A stretch of DNA of 64,000 bases from Arthrobacter yangruifuii (GTDB lineage Bacteria; Actinomycetota; Actinomycetes; Actinomycetales; Micrococcaceae), in assembly GCF_009192775.1 (NCBI RefSeq), contig NZ_VTFX01000002.1, positions 61,866 through 125,865 on the forward strand. The letters are read 5' to 3'. Position numbers and translations under genes: made by a program. This document shows positions 46,949-55,830 of the stretch, one piece after another. The notes beneath the pieces are model-generated. The model saw only the letters and a program-made list of their open reading frames with translations, made no database searches and was not told where the DNA came from. How positions within the stretch are numbered: position 1 is the stretch's first letter; every line of letters begins with the position of its first letter.

Positions 46949-47713
46949 CTACTCCGCCAGGATGAGGTTGAGCTGGTACGGCTTCCGGCCTGCCGGGGGC
47001 ACCAGCTCGGCCTCCCACTTTTCCTGTGCAGCAGCCAGGAGCTCCTGCGGCGTCGCCGGCTCCGTGCCGGTGCGCAGGAGCAGATGGCGGGCCAGCTCGC
47101 CGCGGGTGTGCTTGGCGAAGTGCGAAACCACTTTGCGCTGGCCGTTGCGGACGGAAAAGACGTTCACTGCGGCAGTGTGCTGCGGGTTCGGCGTCCAGGC
47201 AGCCGCGTAGGTGCTGGAGCGGCAGTCCACCACCAGCGAATCGCCGGCGTACTCATCGAGCGGACCCGTCAGGTGCTGTTTCCAGAACGCAGCCAGGCGT
47301 CCGGTTTCCGGAAGCCGCACCGACATCGAGAGCCGGTACGCCGGAATCGGGTCCGCAAAGCCCAGGGCGCCCCACAGGGCGGACATCACCAGCACGGTAT
47401 CGTCTGCGCGCCGCTGAACCTCGGCCGGCAGGGAAGGGTAGCCCAGCGCGTCGTACAGCACGCCGGTGTAGACCCGGTGTGCGGGGGCGCAGGGCTCGGT
47501 GTCCAGGGCGGTGTTGCGCCGCACTTCCGGTGCGAGGGTTGCACCCACCCCCAGGACCGCCAGGGCATCCCCGGAACTGCTGGCTTCCGCCAGGGCCTTG
47601 AGTACCAGCGCGCGTGGTTCGCCAAGCAGCGGGAAATGCAGCCGGGACAGGTCCAGCGGCGGTCCGGACGGAGCAGGCGTTTTACCTTCGGAGGGCGGGA
47701 GCAGAATCAGCAC
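46949..47713 (-). CDS. yaaA: YaaA family peroxide stress protein
   Basis: A 254-residue UPF0246/YaaA protein; E. coli YaaA lowers free iron and protects DNA during peroxide stress. Family stretches are LILLPPSEGKTPAP, VYTGVLYDALGY, ALWGALGFADPIPAYRLSM and VSHFAKHTRGELAR. GTG 47713. It converges with the RNase H fusion gene, leaving 3 bp between stops and no terminator, and diverges from rnpB. Confidence 0.92.
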   Translation of the reverse strand: MLILLPPSEGKTPAPSGPPLDLSRLHFPLLGEPRALVLKALAEASSSGDALAVLGVGATLAPEVRRNTALDTEPCAPAHRVYTGVLYDALGYPSLPAEVQRRADDTVLVMSALWGALGFADPIPAYRLSMSVRLPETGRLAAFWKQHLTGPLDEYAGDSLVVDCRSSTYAAAWTPNPQHTAAVNVFSVRNGQRKVVSHFAKHTRGELARHLLLRTGTEPATPQELLAAAQEKWEAELVPPAGRKPYQLNLILAE

Positions 47714-47773
47714 TGATTAATCCTATGCGAGGACATCGGGGGCTCCGGTGCCGGCGCAGCAGCTGCGGGACGG

Positions 47774-47779
47774 TAGAGT
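47774..47779 (+). promoter_or_regulatory. Possible -10 element of rnpB
   Basis: TAGAGT, eight bases before the predicted rnpB 5' end. No clear -35 is visible at the expected distance. Confidence 0.3.
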
Positions 47780-47787
47780 TGACTGTG

Positions 47788-48194
47788 GACGGGTTGGCCA
47801 GGCAATCGCGTCGGCGCGGATTCCTTTTGGGGAAAACGCTGCCGCCGAGGAAAGTCCGGGCTCCGCAGGGCAGGGTGGTGGGTAACGCCCACTCGGGGAA
47901 ACCCGCAGGCCAGTGCCACAGAAAAGAAACCGCCGGCTTATGCTGCTTTGCAGCCTGAGCAGGTAAGGGTGAAAAGGCGGTGTAAGAGACCACCAGCGTC
48001 CCGGGTGACCGGGACGGCTAGGTAAACCCCACCCGGAGCAAGGCCATACAGGACACGTTTGAGGGCTGCCCGCCCGATGTGTCCGGGTAGGCCGCTTGAG
48101 GCAGCCGGCAACGGCGGCCCTAGATGGATGATTGCCGCTCCCGGTCCGGTAACGGTCCGGGCGTACAAAACCCGGCTTATCGGCCAGCCCGTCC
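47788..48194 (+). ncRNA. rnpB: RNase P RNA (class A)
   Basis: Catalytic RNA of RNase P. The ends pair over at least 13 bp (GGACGGGTTGGCC with GGCCAGCCCGTCC). Core elements are present: GAGGAAAGTCCGGGCTC near 47847, the L15 tRNA-CCA contact TAGGTAAACCCC near 48020, GGAGCAAGGCCATACAG and the 3' core ACAAAACCCGGCTTAT near 48165. Total length is about 407 nt. No protein-coding gene overlaps it. Exact ends are inferred from pairing. Confidence 0.95.
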
Positions 48195-48283
48195 ACATAC
48201 CGCCCCGATAAAGCACGGCGGAAAATTGCGGCTTCGGCACTCTGACTGGTTTTATTCGACAGGTGCTGGGTTATTCTTTGGCC

Positions 48284-49582
48284 ATGTCCCACACCGAGGC
48301 GGCAAAGAAGCCATTGGTTCTGCGCAACAGCAATTTCGGCCGGTTATGGATTTCTTCAACCGCCGGAATCTTCGGCACAGCCGTCACGAGTATTGCCCTG
48401 CCGGTGATAGCGGTAACGGAGCTGGACGCAACCAATGCAACGGTCGCCGTCCTTTCCGGAATGACTTTCCTCCCCTGGCTCCTGTTTGCCCTGCCTATCG
48501 GCGTGCTCGTGGACCGGCATCGGCGCCGTCCGCTGATTGTGGTTTCCCTCGCTGTCCGGACCCTGCTGCTGGCGAGCCTGCCGGTGGCCTGGTGGCTCGA
48601 TGCCCTGACCACGGTGCAGTTGTTCGCAGTGTCCTTCGGCGCCGGACTGGCAGCCGTGTTCTTCACCCTCGGAGAGCAGGCACTGGTGCCCCTGGCGGTG
48701 AACCGCGAGGAACTGGTGGAGGGCAACGGACTGATGACGGGCTCCGGTGCCCTTGGCGACGCCGGCGGCCGTGCCGTAGGCGGATGGGTCACGGACGCCT
48801 GGGGTGCCTCCAACGCCCTGCTGCTGCAGGTGGGGGCGTCCGTAGCCTCTCTCGTGGCCATTCTCCGATTGGACATTACCGAACCCCTGCCGGACCGGCA
48901 GAAGGACCGGAAGGTCCTCCGGGATATGGCGGAGGGGCTGCGGTACACCTTTAGTACCGTGCCGCTGCGCATGCTCCTGATCACCGGGGCGCTCTGGAAC
49001 CTCGGCGGCAATATCGTGGTGTCCCTGCTGGTGCTCCTGGTGATCCGCTCCCTCGGAGAGACCCCCGGCATGCTGGGACTGCTCACGGCCGCCACGGCAG
49101 CGGGCGGTACCCTCGGCGGGCTGTCCGCGAAACGGATCACCGCACGGTTCGGCTCCGGCCGGGTGTGGCGGTATTCGATGTTTCCCGTTGTGGCCGGATA
49201 TGCGACCCTGCTGTTCATTACGCCCGGCCGGGGAATGACCGCGGGATTTATCGGTTTGTTTATAGCCGGCTTCTCGATTTCCCTGAACATTGTGGTGTCC
49301 ACAACCTTCCGCCAGCGGGTGTGCCCGCCGGAAATGCTCGGACGCCTCGGCTCGGCGCAGCGGATGGTGACCTGGGGCATGCTGGCGGTGGCGGCTTTCA
49401 GCGCCGGCCTGCTGGTTGAAGCAGTGGACATCCGGGGAGGTATCCTCACCGGAATCCTGGTGGCCGCCCTGGCGCCGCTGGCGGCTGCTTTCGGTCCGCT
49501 CCGCCGGGTGCGGGACCTCGCAGACCTGGAGCCGCCCCGTCCGGCGTCGAACGCCGCAGATGCCGGCCAGCCCGCCGCCTGA
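48284..49582 (+). CDS. MFS transporter, EntS/DHA3-like exporter
   Basis: A 432-residue MFS permease with about 12 helices. The loop VLVDRHRRRPLIVVSLAVR is typical of the DHA3 group, which exports siderophores and macrolides; the substrate is unknown. ATG 48284 has no good Shine-Dalgarno. A TATTCT at 48272-48277 ends six bases before it, which would fit a leaderless transcript. A GTG at 48263 is an alternative. The 89 bp between rnpB and this gene hold no other gene. Confidence 0.87.
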   Translation: MSHTEAAKKPLVLRNSNFGRLWISSTAGIFGTAVTSIALPVIAVTELDATNATVAVLSGMTFLPWLLFALPIGVLVDRHRRRPLIVVSLAVRTLLLASLPVAWWLDALTTVQLFAVSFGAGLAAVFFTLGEQALVPLAVNREELVEGNGLMTGSGALGDAGGRAVGGWVTDAWGASNALLLQVGASVASLVAILRLDITEPLPDRQKDRKVLRDMAEGLRYTFSTVPLRMLLITGALWNLGGNIVVSLLVLLVIRSLGETPGMLGLLTAATAAGGTLGGLSAKRITARFGSGRVWRYSMFPVVAGYATLLFITPGRGMTAGFIGLFIAGFSISLNIVVSTTFRQRVCPPEMLGRLGSAQRMVTWGMLAVAAFSAGLLVEAVDIRGGILTGILVAALAPLAAAFGPLRRVRDLADLEPPRPASNAADAGQPAA

Positions 49583-49628
49583 ATGTGACCCATCTCTCAT
49601 TTGTGTGGCTGGTGGGCCGGATGTGTCC

Positions 49629-49634
49629 TAATAC
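49629..49634 (+). promoter_or_regulatory. Possible -10 element of gap
   Basis: TAATAC 65 bp upstream of the gap start. A TTGTGT at 49601 is too far (22 bp) for a standard -35. Confidence 0.3.
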
Positions 49635-49699
49635 ACTTGTAGGTGATGACCCCCAACCGGCACAACGCGGTGCCGGCTGAGAAAAGGATGTGAAGTTCT

Positions 49700-51166
49700 G
49701 TGAGCTCCAATTCGGATACGTGCCTTGACGCGTGGATGGACCGGGAGGCCCTTGCCGAGGCCATGATTCCGCTGATCGGGCGGCTTTACCGGGAGAACAG
49801 CGTGGTGACCTCCGTGTACGGGCGTCCGCTGGTGAATAAGTCAGTCATCGACATTTTGAAGGCGCACCGGTTCGCCCGCCAGATTGATGAAACGGAACTG
49901 CCGGTAGCGGAGACCTATCCGCTGCTCCTGGCGCTGACCGGGCTGGAGCTGGGGGCGGCCTCCGTTGACCTGGCGCGGCTGAGCACCAAATACAAAGAGC
50001 AGGGCGGAGGGGACCTCACCGAGTTCCTGCGCATGGAACTGGCCGACGTCGCCGGTAAGCGCGGGGCAGACGAGAGGACCAGCACCGACGTCGTGCTCTA
50101 CGGGTTCGGCCGCATCGGCCGCCTCCTTGCCCGGATCCTCGTGGAGAAGGCCGGCGGCGGGCAGGGCCTGCGCCTGCGCGCCATCGTGGTGCGGAAGGGG
50201 TCGGAAAATGATCTCGTCAAGCGTGCGTCCCTGCTGCGCCGGGACTCGGTGCACGGCGCCTTCAACGGCACCATCACGGTGGATGAGGAAAACAACACCA
50301 TCCAGGCCAACGGCACCCTGATCCAGGTCATCTACTCCAACGACCCGGCCACCGTGGACTACACCTCCTACGGCATCAACGACGCCGTAGTGGTGGACAA
50401 CACGGGCCGCTGGCGCGACGAGGCCGGGCTGTCCCAGCACCTCGCCGCGAAGGGTGTGTCCCGGGTGCTGCTGACCGCGCCGGGCAAGGGCAGCCTGAAG
50501 AACATCGTGCACGGAATCAACCACGGCACCATCACCGACGAAGACCGGATTATCACCGCGGCCTCCTGCACCACCAATGCCATTACCCCGGTGCTCAAGG
50601 TCCTCAATGACAAGTACGGCATTGTCAACGGGCACGTGGAAACCGTGCACTCCTTCACCAATGACCAGAACCTGATTGACAACTTCCACAACGGCGATCG
50701 GCGCGGCCGGTCCGCTGCGCTGAACATGGTCATCACGGAAACCGGAGCGGCCAAGGCCGTGGCCAAGGCGCTGCCGGAGCTGGAAGGCAAGCTCAGCGGC
50801 AATGCCATCCGGGTGCCCACCCCGGACGTGTCCATGGCCATCCTGAACCTGAACCTGGAGAACGCCACCACCCGGGAAGACGTCAACACGTTCCTGCGGG
50901 AGACCTCCCTGAACTCCCCGCTGCACAAGCAGATCGATTACATTGCGTCCCCCGAGGTGGTTTCCAGCGACTTCGTCGGCTCCAAGCGGGCCGGCATCGT
51001 GGACGGACTGGCGACCATCTCCAACGGCAAGAACCTCGTGCTGTACGTCTGGTACGACAATGAGTTCGGGTACAGCTGCCAGGTGGTCCGCGTGCTGGAG
51101 GAAATGGCGCATGTGAACCCGCCGGCGTTCCCCAAGGCGCAGTCGCTGGCAGCCATCGCCGGCTAG
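49700..51166 (+). CDS. gap: Glyceraldehyde-3-phosphate dehydrogenase, long form
   Basis: A 488-residue GAPDH about 150 residues longer than the glycolytic enzyme. The first ~125 residues are a helical extension (DREALAEAMIPLIGRLYRENS ...). The NAD(P) fold begins VVLYGFGRIGRLLARI, catalytic Cys290 is in AASCTTNAI, and the C-terminus has WYDNEFGYSCQVVRV. Corynebacterium glutamicum GapB is the known long form and works in the gluconeogenic direction; the same role is inferred here. GTG 49700 with AAAGGA eleven bases upstream. A strong terminator follows. Confidence 0.93.
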   Translation: MSSNSDTCLDAWMDREALAEAMIPLIGRLYRENSVVTSVYGRPLVNKSVIDILKAHRFARQIDETELPVAETYPLLLALTGLELGAASVDLARLSTKYKEQGGGDLTEFLRMELADVAGKRGADERTSTDVVLYGFGRIGRLLARILVEKAGGGQGLRLRAIVVRKGSENDLVKRASLLRRDSVHGAFNGTITVDEENNTIQANGTLIQVIYSNDPATVDYTSYGINDAVVVDNTGRWRDEAGLSQHLAAKGVSRVLLTAPGKGSLKNIVHGINHGTITDEDRIITAASCTTNAITPVLKVLNDKYGIVNGHVETVHSFTNDQNLIDNFHNGDRRGRSAALNMVITETGAAKAVAKALPELEGKLSGNAIRVPTPDVSMAILNLNLENATTREDVNTFLRETSLNSPLHKQIDYIASPEVVSSDFVGSKRAGIVDGLATISNGKNLVLYVWYDNEFGYSCQVVRVLEEMAHVNPPAFPKAQSLAAIAG

Positions 51167-51184
51167 CGCTGCGAACAGGGGCGT

Positions 51185-51226
51185 AAAGCGAAGGGCCCGC
51201 AGGAATTCCTGCGGGCCCTTCGCTTT
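51185..51226. terminator. 42-bp perfect palindromic terminator
   Basis: Two perfect 21-bp arms without spacer (centre GGAATTCC), ending CTTT on both strands, between convergent gap and def. Confidence 0.85.
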
Positions 51227-51257
51227 GCCGGAAAACCTGCCGGCAGCGGCGTCAGCG

Positions 51258-51830
51258 TCAGTGTCCGAACGGGTCCGGATCCACGCCCGGCATCCAGGTG
51301 TTGCCCGGAACCGTCCAGCCCTGCGCCTTGATGACCTTGCGGGCCTTCCTGCTCCAGCGGTCGGTCAGCCGGTCCACGTACAGCTTGCCGTCCAGATGGT
51401 CATATTCGTGCTGGATGACCCGTGCAAACCAGTCGGTCGCCTCAAACTCCACCGGAGCACCGAACTCGTCGAAGCCCTTGATCTTGGCCCATTCCGCCCG
51501 GTTGACCGGGAAGTTCTCGCCCGGCACGGAGAGGCAGCCCTCGGATGTTTCGTCCGGATCCGGGGCCGAGCCCGGGACCTTGGACGTGATGAGGACCGGG
51601 TTGATGACGATGCCGCGGTCCGGCGCGTCGTCGTCGTTCTCATACGCGAACGTAAACAGGCGCAGTCCGACTCCGATCTGCGGGGCTGCCAGGCCCACCC
51701 CGTTGGCCACGTCCATGGTTTCGAACATGTCGGCAACCAGGGTGCGCAGTTCGTCATTGAACTCTTCCACCTCGGCCGCCCTGCGGTGCAGTACGGGCTC
51801 TCCGTGGATAACGATGGGACGAACGGTCAT
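51258..51830 (-). CDS. def: Peptide deformylase
   Basis: Metalloprotease that removes the N-formyl group from nascent proteins. The 190-residue product has motif 1 GVGLAAPQIG, motif 2 EGCLSVPGE (metal Cys) and motif 3 HEYDHLDG (metal His, catalytic Glu). A short Pro/Asp-rich insertion (SAPDPDETS) precedes motif 2. ATG 51830 has AGAGAAAGA upstream. It lies 41 bp downstream of the acyl-CoA dehydrogenase gene. Confidence 0.96.
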   Translation of the reverse strand: MTVRPIVIHGEPVLHRRAAEVEEFNDELRTLVADMFETMDVANGVGLAAPQIGVGLRLFTFAYENDDDAPDRGIVINPVLITSKVPGSAPDPDETSEGCLSVPGENFPVNRAEWAKIKGFDEFGAPVEFEATDWFARVIQHEYDHLDGKLYVDRLTDRWSRKARKVIKAQGWTVPGNTWMPGVDPDPFGH

Positions 51831-51871
51831 TACTGTCTTTCTCTCGTGATGGTGGTGCCGGGAGGCTGGGG

Positions 51872-53029
51872 TCAGCGGACGATGCCGCGCCCGATGACTT
51901 CCCGCATGATTTCGCTGGTGCCGCCGAAGATGGTCAGCAGGCGGGCTGCCAGGAAGGCCTGGGCAACCGGGTACTCCAGGATGTAGCCGTAGCCGCCGTG
52001 CAGCTGCAGGCAGCGGTCGGTGATGGACTTGGCCCGTTCGGAGGCCCAGAGCTTCGCTTTGGCGGCGGAAACGGCGTCGAGCCGGCCCTCGTTGAAGGCA
52101 AGGATCGCCGAATCCACGTAGGATTCGGTCACCTCAACCTCGGTAAGGATGTCAGCCAGCGCGAACCGGCTGTTCTGGAAATCGGCAATCCGCCCGCCGA
52201 AGGCGTTGCGGTCCTTGGTGTACTCCACGGTGGCTTCGTAGATCCGCCGGGCGACGGCGGAGGAGGCGACGGCGATGGCCAGACGGCCCTGGGGGAGCTG
52301 GCCCTCGGCGTACTCGAGTCCCCGGCCGACTTCGCCAACAAGGTCTGCTGCGGAGACACGCACGTTGTCGAAGAACAGCTCGGCGGTATCCGAGGCCTTC
52401 AGCCCCATCTTGTCCAGCTGCCGGCCGGTGCTGTAGCCCTCGGTCTTCTCCACCATGAACATGCTGAAGGAGTCCCGCTGGCCGCGGCCGGTGCCGCCGT
52501 CGGTGCGGGCCAGGACGAGGGATGCGTCGCCGCTGATGCCGTTGCCGATGAAGGTCTTCTGGCCGCTGATCAGCCAGCCGCCGTCGTCGGTCCGGACCGC
52601 CTTGGTGCGGATGCCGCGCAGGTCGCTGCCGGCTCCGGGTTCGGTCCAGGCCACGGAGGTGACCTTGTCGCCGGAGACCATGCCCGGCAGCCAGCGTTCC
52701 TTGAGCTCGTCTGAACCGTAGGCCAGCAGGTGCGGGAGCACCATGTCATCGTGCAGGTGGAAGGCCAGTCCCACGGCGAGGTGGTTGGTGCGGGCGAATT
52801 CCTCGTCCATCACCGCGCGGAAACGGTAGTCCGGCATGCCTGCGCCGCCGAACTCCTCGGGGACGGCCAGGCCGAGCAGGCCCTGCTCTCCGGCTGCCTT
52901 CCACAGGCGGCGGGGCATCATGTGCGCCGAGTCCCACTCCGGATAGCCGGGGGCGACTTCGCGGGTGTCGAACTCCCGGACGACGTCGCGGAACAGCTCA
53001 TGGTCCTCTTCGAACAGTCTGCGCTCCAA
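51872..53029 (-). CDS. Acyl-CoA dehydrogenase
   Basis: FAD-dependent acyl-CoA dehydrogenase of beta-oxidation type, 385 residues. It shows the helical N-domain, VAWTEPGAGSDLRGIRTKA, LISGQKTFIGNGISGD and the C-terminal LHGGYGYILEYPVAQAFLAARL, where Glu of LEYP is the likely catalytic base, then GGTSEIMREVI. The chain-length preference cannot be read. It starts TTG 53029 with GAGGAGG eight bases upstream. No electron-transfer flavoprotein genes are nearby. Confidence 0.92.
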   Translation of the reverse strand: MERRLFEEDHELFRDVVREFDTREVAPGYPEWDSAHMMPRRLWKAAGEQGLLGLAVPEEFGGAGMPDYRFRAVMDEEFARTNHLAVGLAFHLHDDMVLPHLLAYGSDELKERWLPGMVSGDKVTSVAWTEPGAGSDLRGIRTKAVRTDDGGWLISGQKTFIGNGISGDASLVLARTDGGTGRGQRDSFSMFMVEKTEGYSTGRQLDKMGLKASDTAELFFDNVRVSAADLVGEVGRGLEYAEGQLPQGRLAIAVASSAVARRIYEATVEYTKDRNAFGGRIADFQNSRFALADILTEVEVTESYVDSAILAFNEGRLDAVSAAKAKLWASERAKSITDRCLQLHGGYGYILEYPVAQAFLAARLLTIFGGTSEIMREVIGRGIVR

Positions 53030-53136
53030 GGCGGCGCCTCCTCATTGATAAGCCACGCATGGCGACAAATGGTTCTTACCGGGCCGGAGCCCGCGGAGCC
53101 GGGACTGCCTCCGGGATACAGTCAAACACACACAAC

Positions 53137-53170
53137 AAAGGCCGCCCCGGAATCATCCGAGGCGGCCTTT
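53137..53170 (-). terminator. Terminator of tRNA-His
   Basis: A 10-bp perfect stem (53137-53146 with 53161-53170); on the minus strand it is followed by GTTGTGTGTG, which is only moderately T-rich. Confidence 0.7.
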
Positions 53171-53194
53171 CGAAGCTGTAACTGCCAGCCTCAT

Positions 53195-53270
53195 TGGGGT
53201 GAGTAACGGGGGTTGAACCCGCGACCTCCTGGACCACAACCAGGCGCTCTGCCAACTGAGCTATACCCAC
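53195..53270 (-). tRNA. tRNA-His (anticodon GTG)
   Basis: A 76-nt cloverleaf with acceptor GTGGGTA/TACTCAC, anticodon stem-loop CCTGG-TTGTGGT-CCAGG and T-loop GGTTCAACCC. C73 and an encoded CCA are present, and the base at 53271 gives the G-1 expected of tRNA-His. Confidence 0.97.
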
Positions 53271-53410
53271 CATGTGCCTCAAACGTTCATTCGCGAAGTC
53301 CAGGCGAGTGGCCTTGCGAACTCATTTGTCTGAGGCAGCGGAATCAAGCTTACACGGTTTTTGGAGTGCTTTTGACACGTTTGGTTCCGTGCGGCCTTTT
53401 TGTGACCGAG

Positions 53411-54013
53411 CTAACTCAAAATCCCCGCGGCGATCTTCTTTGCGGTGGCGGAATCGGGGCCCGGTGCGGGCACGAAAACAGCCTCGCGGTAATAGCGGAG
53501 CTCGTTGATGGAGTCCCGGATATCACCGAGGGCGCGGTGTCCGCCGCTCTTGGCAGGCGCCTGGAAATAGGCTCTGGGGTACCAGCGGCGGGCGAGCTCC
53601 TTGATGGTGGAGACATCGATGATGCGGTAATGGAGGTAGTCGATGACTTCCGGCATGTCGCGGGCCAGGAACATCTTGTCCGTCCCTACGGAGTTGCCGG
53701 CCAGCTGCGCCTTCTTCGGTTCGGGGACCCACTTGGTGATGTATTCGACGACGGCGGCCTCGGCCTCGGCCATCGTGATGCCGTTGGGCAGCTCGTCCAG
53801 CAGCTTGGAAGTGGTGTGCATCTGGCGCACAAAGTCACCCATCTGGGCCAGCGCCGCGTCATCCGGTTTGATGACCACGTCCACGCCGTCCCCAAGGATA
53901 TTCAACTCGGAGTCAGTGACAAGGACGGCCACTTCGATCAGGGCGTCATTCTTGATGTCCAGACCCGTCATCTCGCAGTCGATCCAGACCATACGTTCAT
54001 TAGTTATTGGCAC
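53411..54013 (-). CDS. orn: Oligoribonuclease
   Basis: DEDDh 3'-5' exonuclease that degrades short RNAs and pGpG. The 200-residue product has WIDCEMTGLD (first Asp/Glu), the second Asp in AGNSVGTDKMFLARD and HRALGDIRDSI with His and Asp. Start GTG 54013; an internal ATG at 53992 would remove seven residues. It lies directly upstream of tRNA-His on the same strand, a usual actinobacterial arrangement. The 275 bp to the divergent mannosyltransferase contain no gene. Confidence 0.95.
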   Translation of the reverse strand: MPITNERMVWIDCEMTGLDIKNDALIEVAVLVTDSELNILGDGVDVVIKPDDAALAQMGDFVRQMHTTSKLLDELPNGITMAEAEAAVVEYITKWVPEPKKAQLAGNSVGTDKMFLARDMPEVIDYLHYRIIDVSTIKELARRWYPRAYFQAPAKSGGHRALGDIRDSINELRYYREAVFVPAPGPDSATAKKIAAGILS

Positions 54014-54169
54014 GAGTCCAATGTACCGCTTTCACCCGCTCTGTCTTCGGGGGCGGGCGCGTGGGCGACCGGAGCGACGAACGTGCTGGCCCGAAAACAA
54101 ACGTGGCCTGCGTCACGGGAGTGCCGCTGCCGCCTTCGCCGCGCCCCGGGCGGGTGCAGGGCGCGGTGC

Positions 54170-54175
54170 TAATAT
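54170..54175 (+). promoter_or_regulatory. Possible -10 element upstream of mannosyltransferase
   Basis: TAATAT in an otherwise GC-rich divergent region, 114 bp before the start at 54289. No clear -35. Confidence 0.25.
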
Positions 54176-54288
54176 CAGCCTGTTACGGTACGCGGCATTG
54201 TTGTGCCCGCATTCGACACCGGTACCGGACCCTGACTGCCGCCAGGTCCGCAGCACAAAGTGTCAACCCAGAGATTGGAACCACGTAG

Positions 54289-55830
54289 ATGACCGCCCAG
54301 GTCCCCGCGACCGAGCCTTCGTCTCCGGGCTCGGAGATAGCAAAAGCCGACCGCCCAAACATCGCGATCATCCAGGGGTTCATCGGCTCCCTGATGATGC
54401 TTGCCGGATCGTTTGGAGTGGGCTGGCTGTCGCTGGCCTCCAGCCTGCGGACCAATCCGGTGATCATCTGGATGCGCTTCGACGAGCCCCTGGGCGCCGT
54501 CGTGGCCGTGCTGCTCCTGGCCACGGGCGGAATGCTGCTGGTGCGGTCCTGGCTGCGCCTGGGCCAGCGGATGAAGGGCGGATGGGGGCCGGAATCGCGG
54601 CCCGTCATCCTGCGGGCCATCATCGCCTGGTCGGCGCCCATGTGCCTCACGCTGCCGCTGTTCAGCCGCGACGTCTTCGCCTATATAGCGCAGGGCCTGG
54701 TCATGGTCAGCGGCCTGAATCCGTACAAGGACGGCTACTCCCAGATCTCCAACTACCTGCAGCTCGGTGCGGACGACCTGTGGGCGCAGAGCCCCACCCC
54801 GTACGGTCCGGTGTTCCTCTGGCTGGAGCAGCTGGTGGTTCTGGTAACGAACGGCCAGCCCGAGTTCTCCATCCTGCTGTTCCGGCTGATCGCCGTCATC
54901 GGCGTGGCAATGTGCGTGTACATCGTACCGAAGCTCGCTGAACTGCACGGGATCAATCCCAACCGCGCACTGTGGCTCACGGCCGCGAACCCGTTGTTCC
55001 TGACCAACTTCATCGCCAGCATCCATAACGATGCCCTGATGATCGGGCTCGCCCTCGCCGGACTGTACCTCGCGGCCACCAACCGTGCCCTGGTCGGCAT
55101 CCTGCTGGTGACCCTCTCGATCGGCATCAAGCCGATCACCATCATTTTCCTTCCGTTCATCGGGCTGCTCTGGGCCGGAAAGAACGCCTCATGGCGGCGG
55201 AAGTTCGGCTACTGGTTCATGACCGCGGGCATTTCCCTGGGCCTGCTCTGGATCATGGGCCTGATCAACGGTTTCGGCTTCGGCTGGGTGGGTGCCTTGA
55301 GCACGCCCGGCAGCGTCTGGATCTGGTACGCACCGGTTGGCTTCGCCGGCATGCTGGTGGCCACCCTGGGCAATGCGCTGGGGCTGCCGGGCTGGACCCT
55401 GGCGGACATCGTGCACACCATTGGACGGCTCGCCTCCGTGGCCATTGTGCTGTGGCAGATGTTCGTGGGGCAGTACAGCCGGCTGATCCGGCGCCTGGCA
55501 CTGGCCTTCGCCGCCATCGTGATGCTGGCGCCGATGATCCAGTCCTGGTACGTCGTCTGGCTCATCCCGCTGTTCGCGGTGACCGGCCTGCGCGATGACT
55601 GGCAGGCCAAGACGCTGTACCTGATGGTCTCCTTCTTCATGGTCTACGCCATCAGCGACCAGCTGGATATCTGGCCCTACTTCGACTTCAGCCTCAGTGC
55701 CGCCCGCCAGATCGCCGCGGTGATTGCGCTGGGCTTCGCCCTCTACCTGATTTTCCTGGATCCCAAGACCAAGGTCCTGTTCCGCAGGAAGCTTACGGAG
55801 CCTGCTCCGGGCGAACTGCGGACGCACTAA
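54289..55830 (+). CDS. Alpha-(1,6)-mannopyranosyltransferase, MptA/MptB-like
   Basis: A 513-residue polytopic GT-C glycosyltransferase with about 12-13 helices. The acidic motif on the first extracytoplasmic loop is LFSRDVFAYIAQGLVMVSGLNPY, followed by SPTPYGPVFLWLEQ and NFIASIHNDALMIG. MptA/MptB use polyprenyl-phosphate mannose to build the alpha-1,6-mannan core of lipomannan. Which paralogue this is cannot be decided from sequence alone. Its 3' end overlaps the convergent glycosyltransferase gene by 38 bp. Confidence 0.88.
   Translation: MTAQVPATEPSSPGSEIAKADRPNIAIIQGFIGSLMMLAGSFGVGWLSLASSLRTNPVIIWMRFDEPLGAVVAVLLLATGGMLLVRSWLRLGQRMKGGWGPESRPVILRAIIAWSAPMCLTLPLFSRDVFAYIAQGLVMVSGLNPYKDGYSQISNYLQLGADDLWAQSPTPYGPVFLWLEQLVVLVTNGQPEFSILLFRLIAVIGVAMCVYIVPKLAELHGINPNRALWLTAANPLFLTNFIASIHNDALMIGLALAGLYLAATNRALVGILLVTLSIGIKPITIIFLPFIGLLWAGKNASWRRKFGYWFMTAGISLGLLWIMGLINGFGFGWVGALSTPGSVWIWYAPVGFAGMLVATLGNALGLPGWTLADIVHTIGRLASVAIVLWQMFVGQYSRLIRRLALAFAAIVMLAPMIQSWYVVWLIPLFAVTGLRDDWQAKTLYLMVSFFMVYAISDQLDIWPYFDFSLSAARQIAAVIALGFALYLIFLDPKTKVLFRRKLTEPAPGELRTH

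Noticed and set aside
55793..55830. 38-bp overlap of two convergent glycosyltransferase genes as an annotation error
   Set aside because: Both C-terminal regions continue plausibly to their stop codons, and tail-to-tail overlaps of this size occur in compact genomes.
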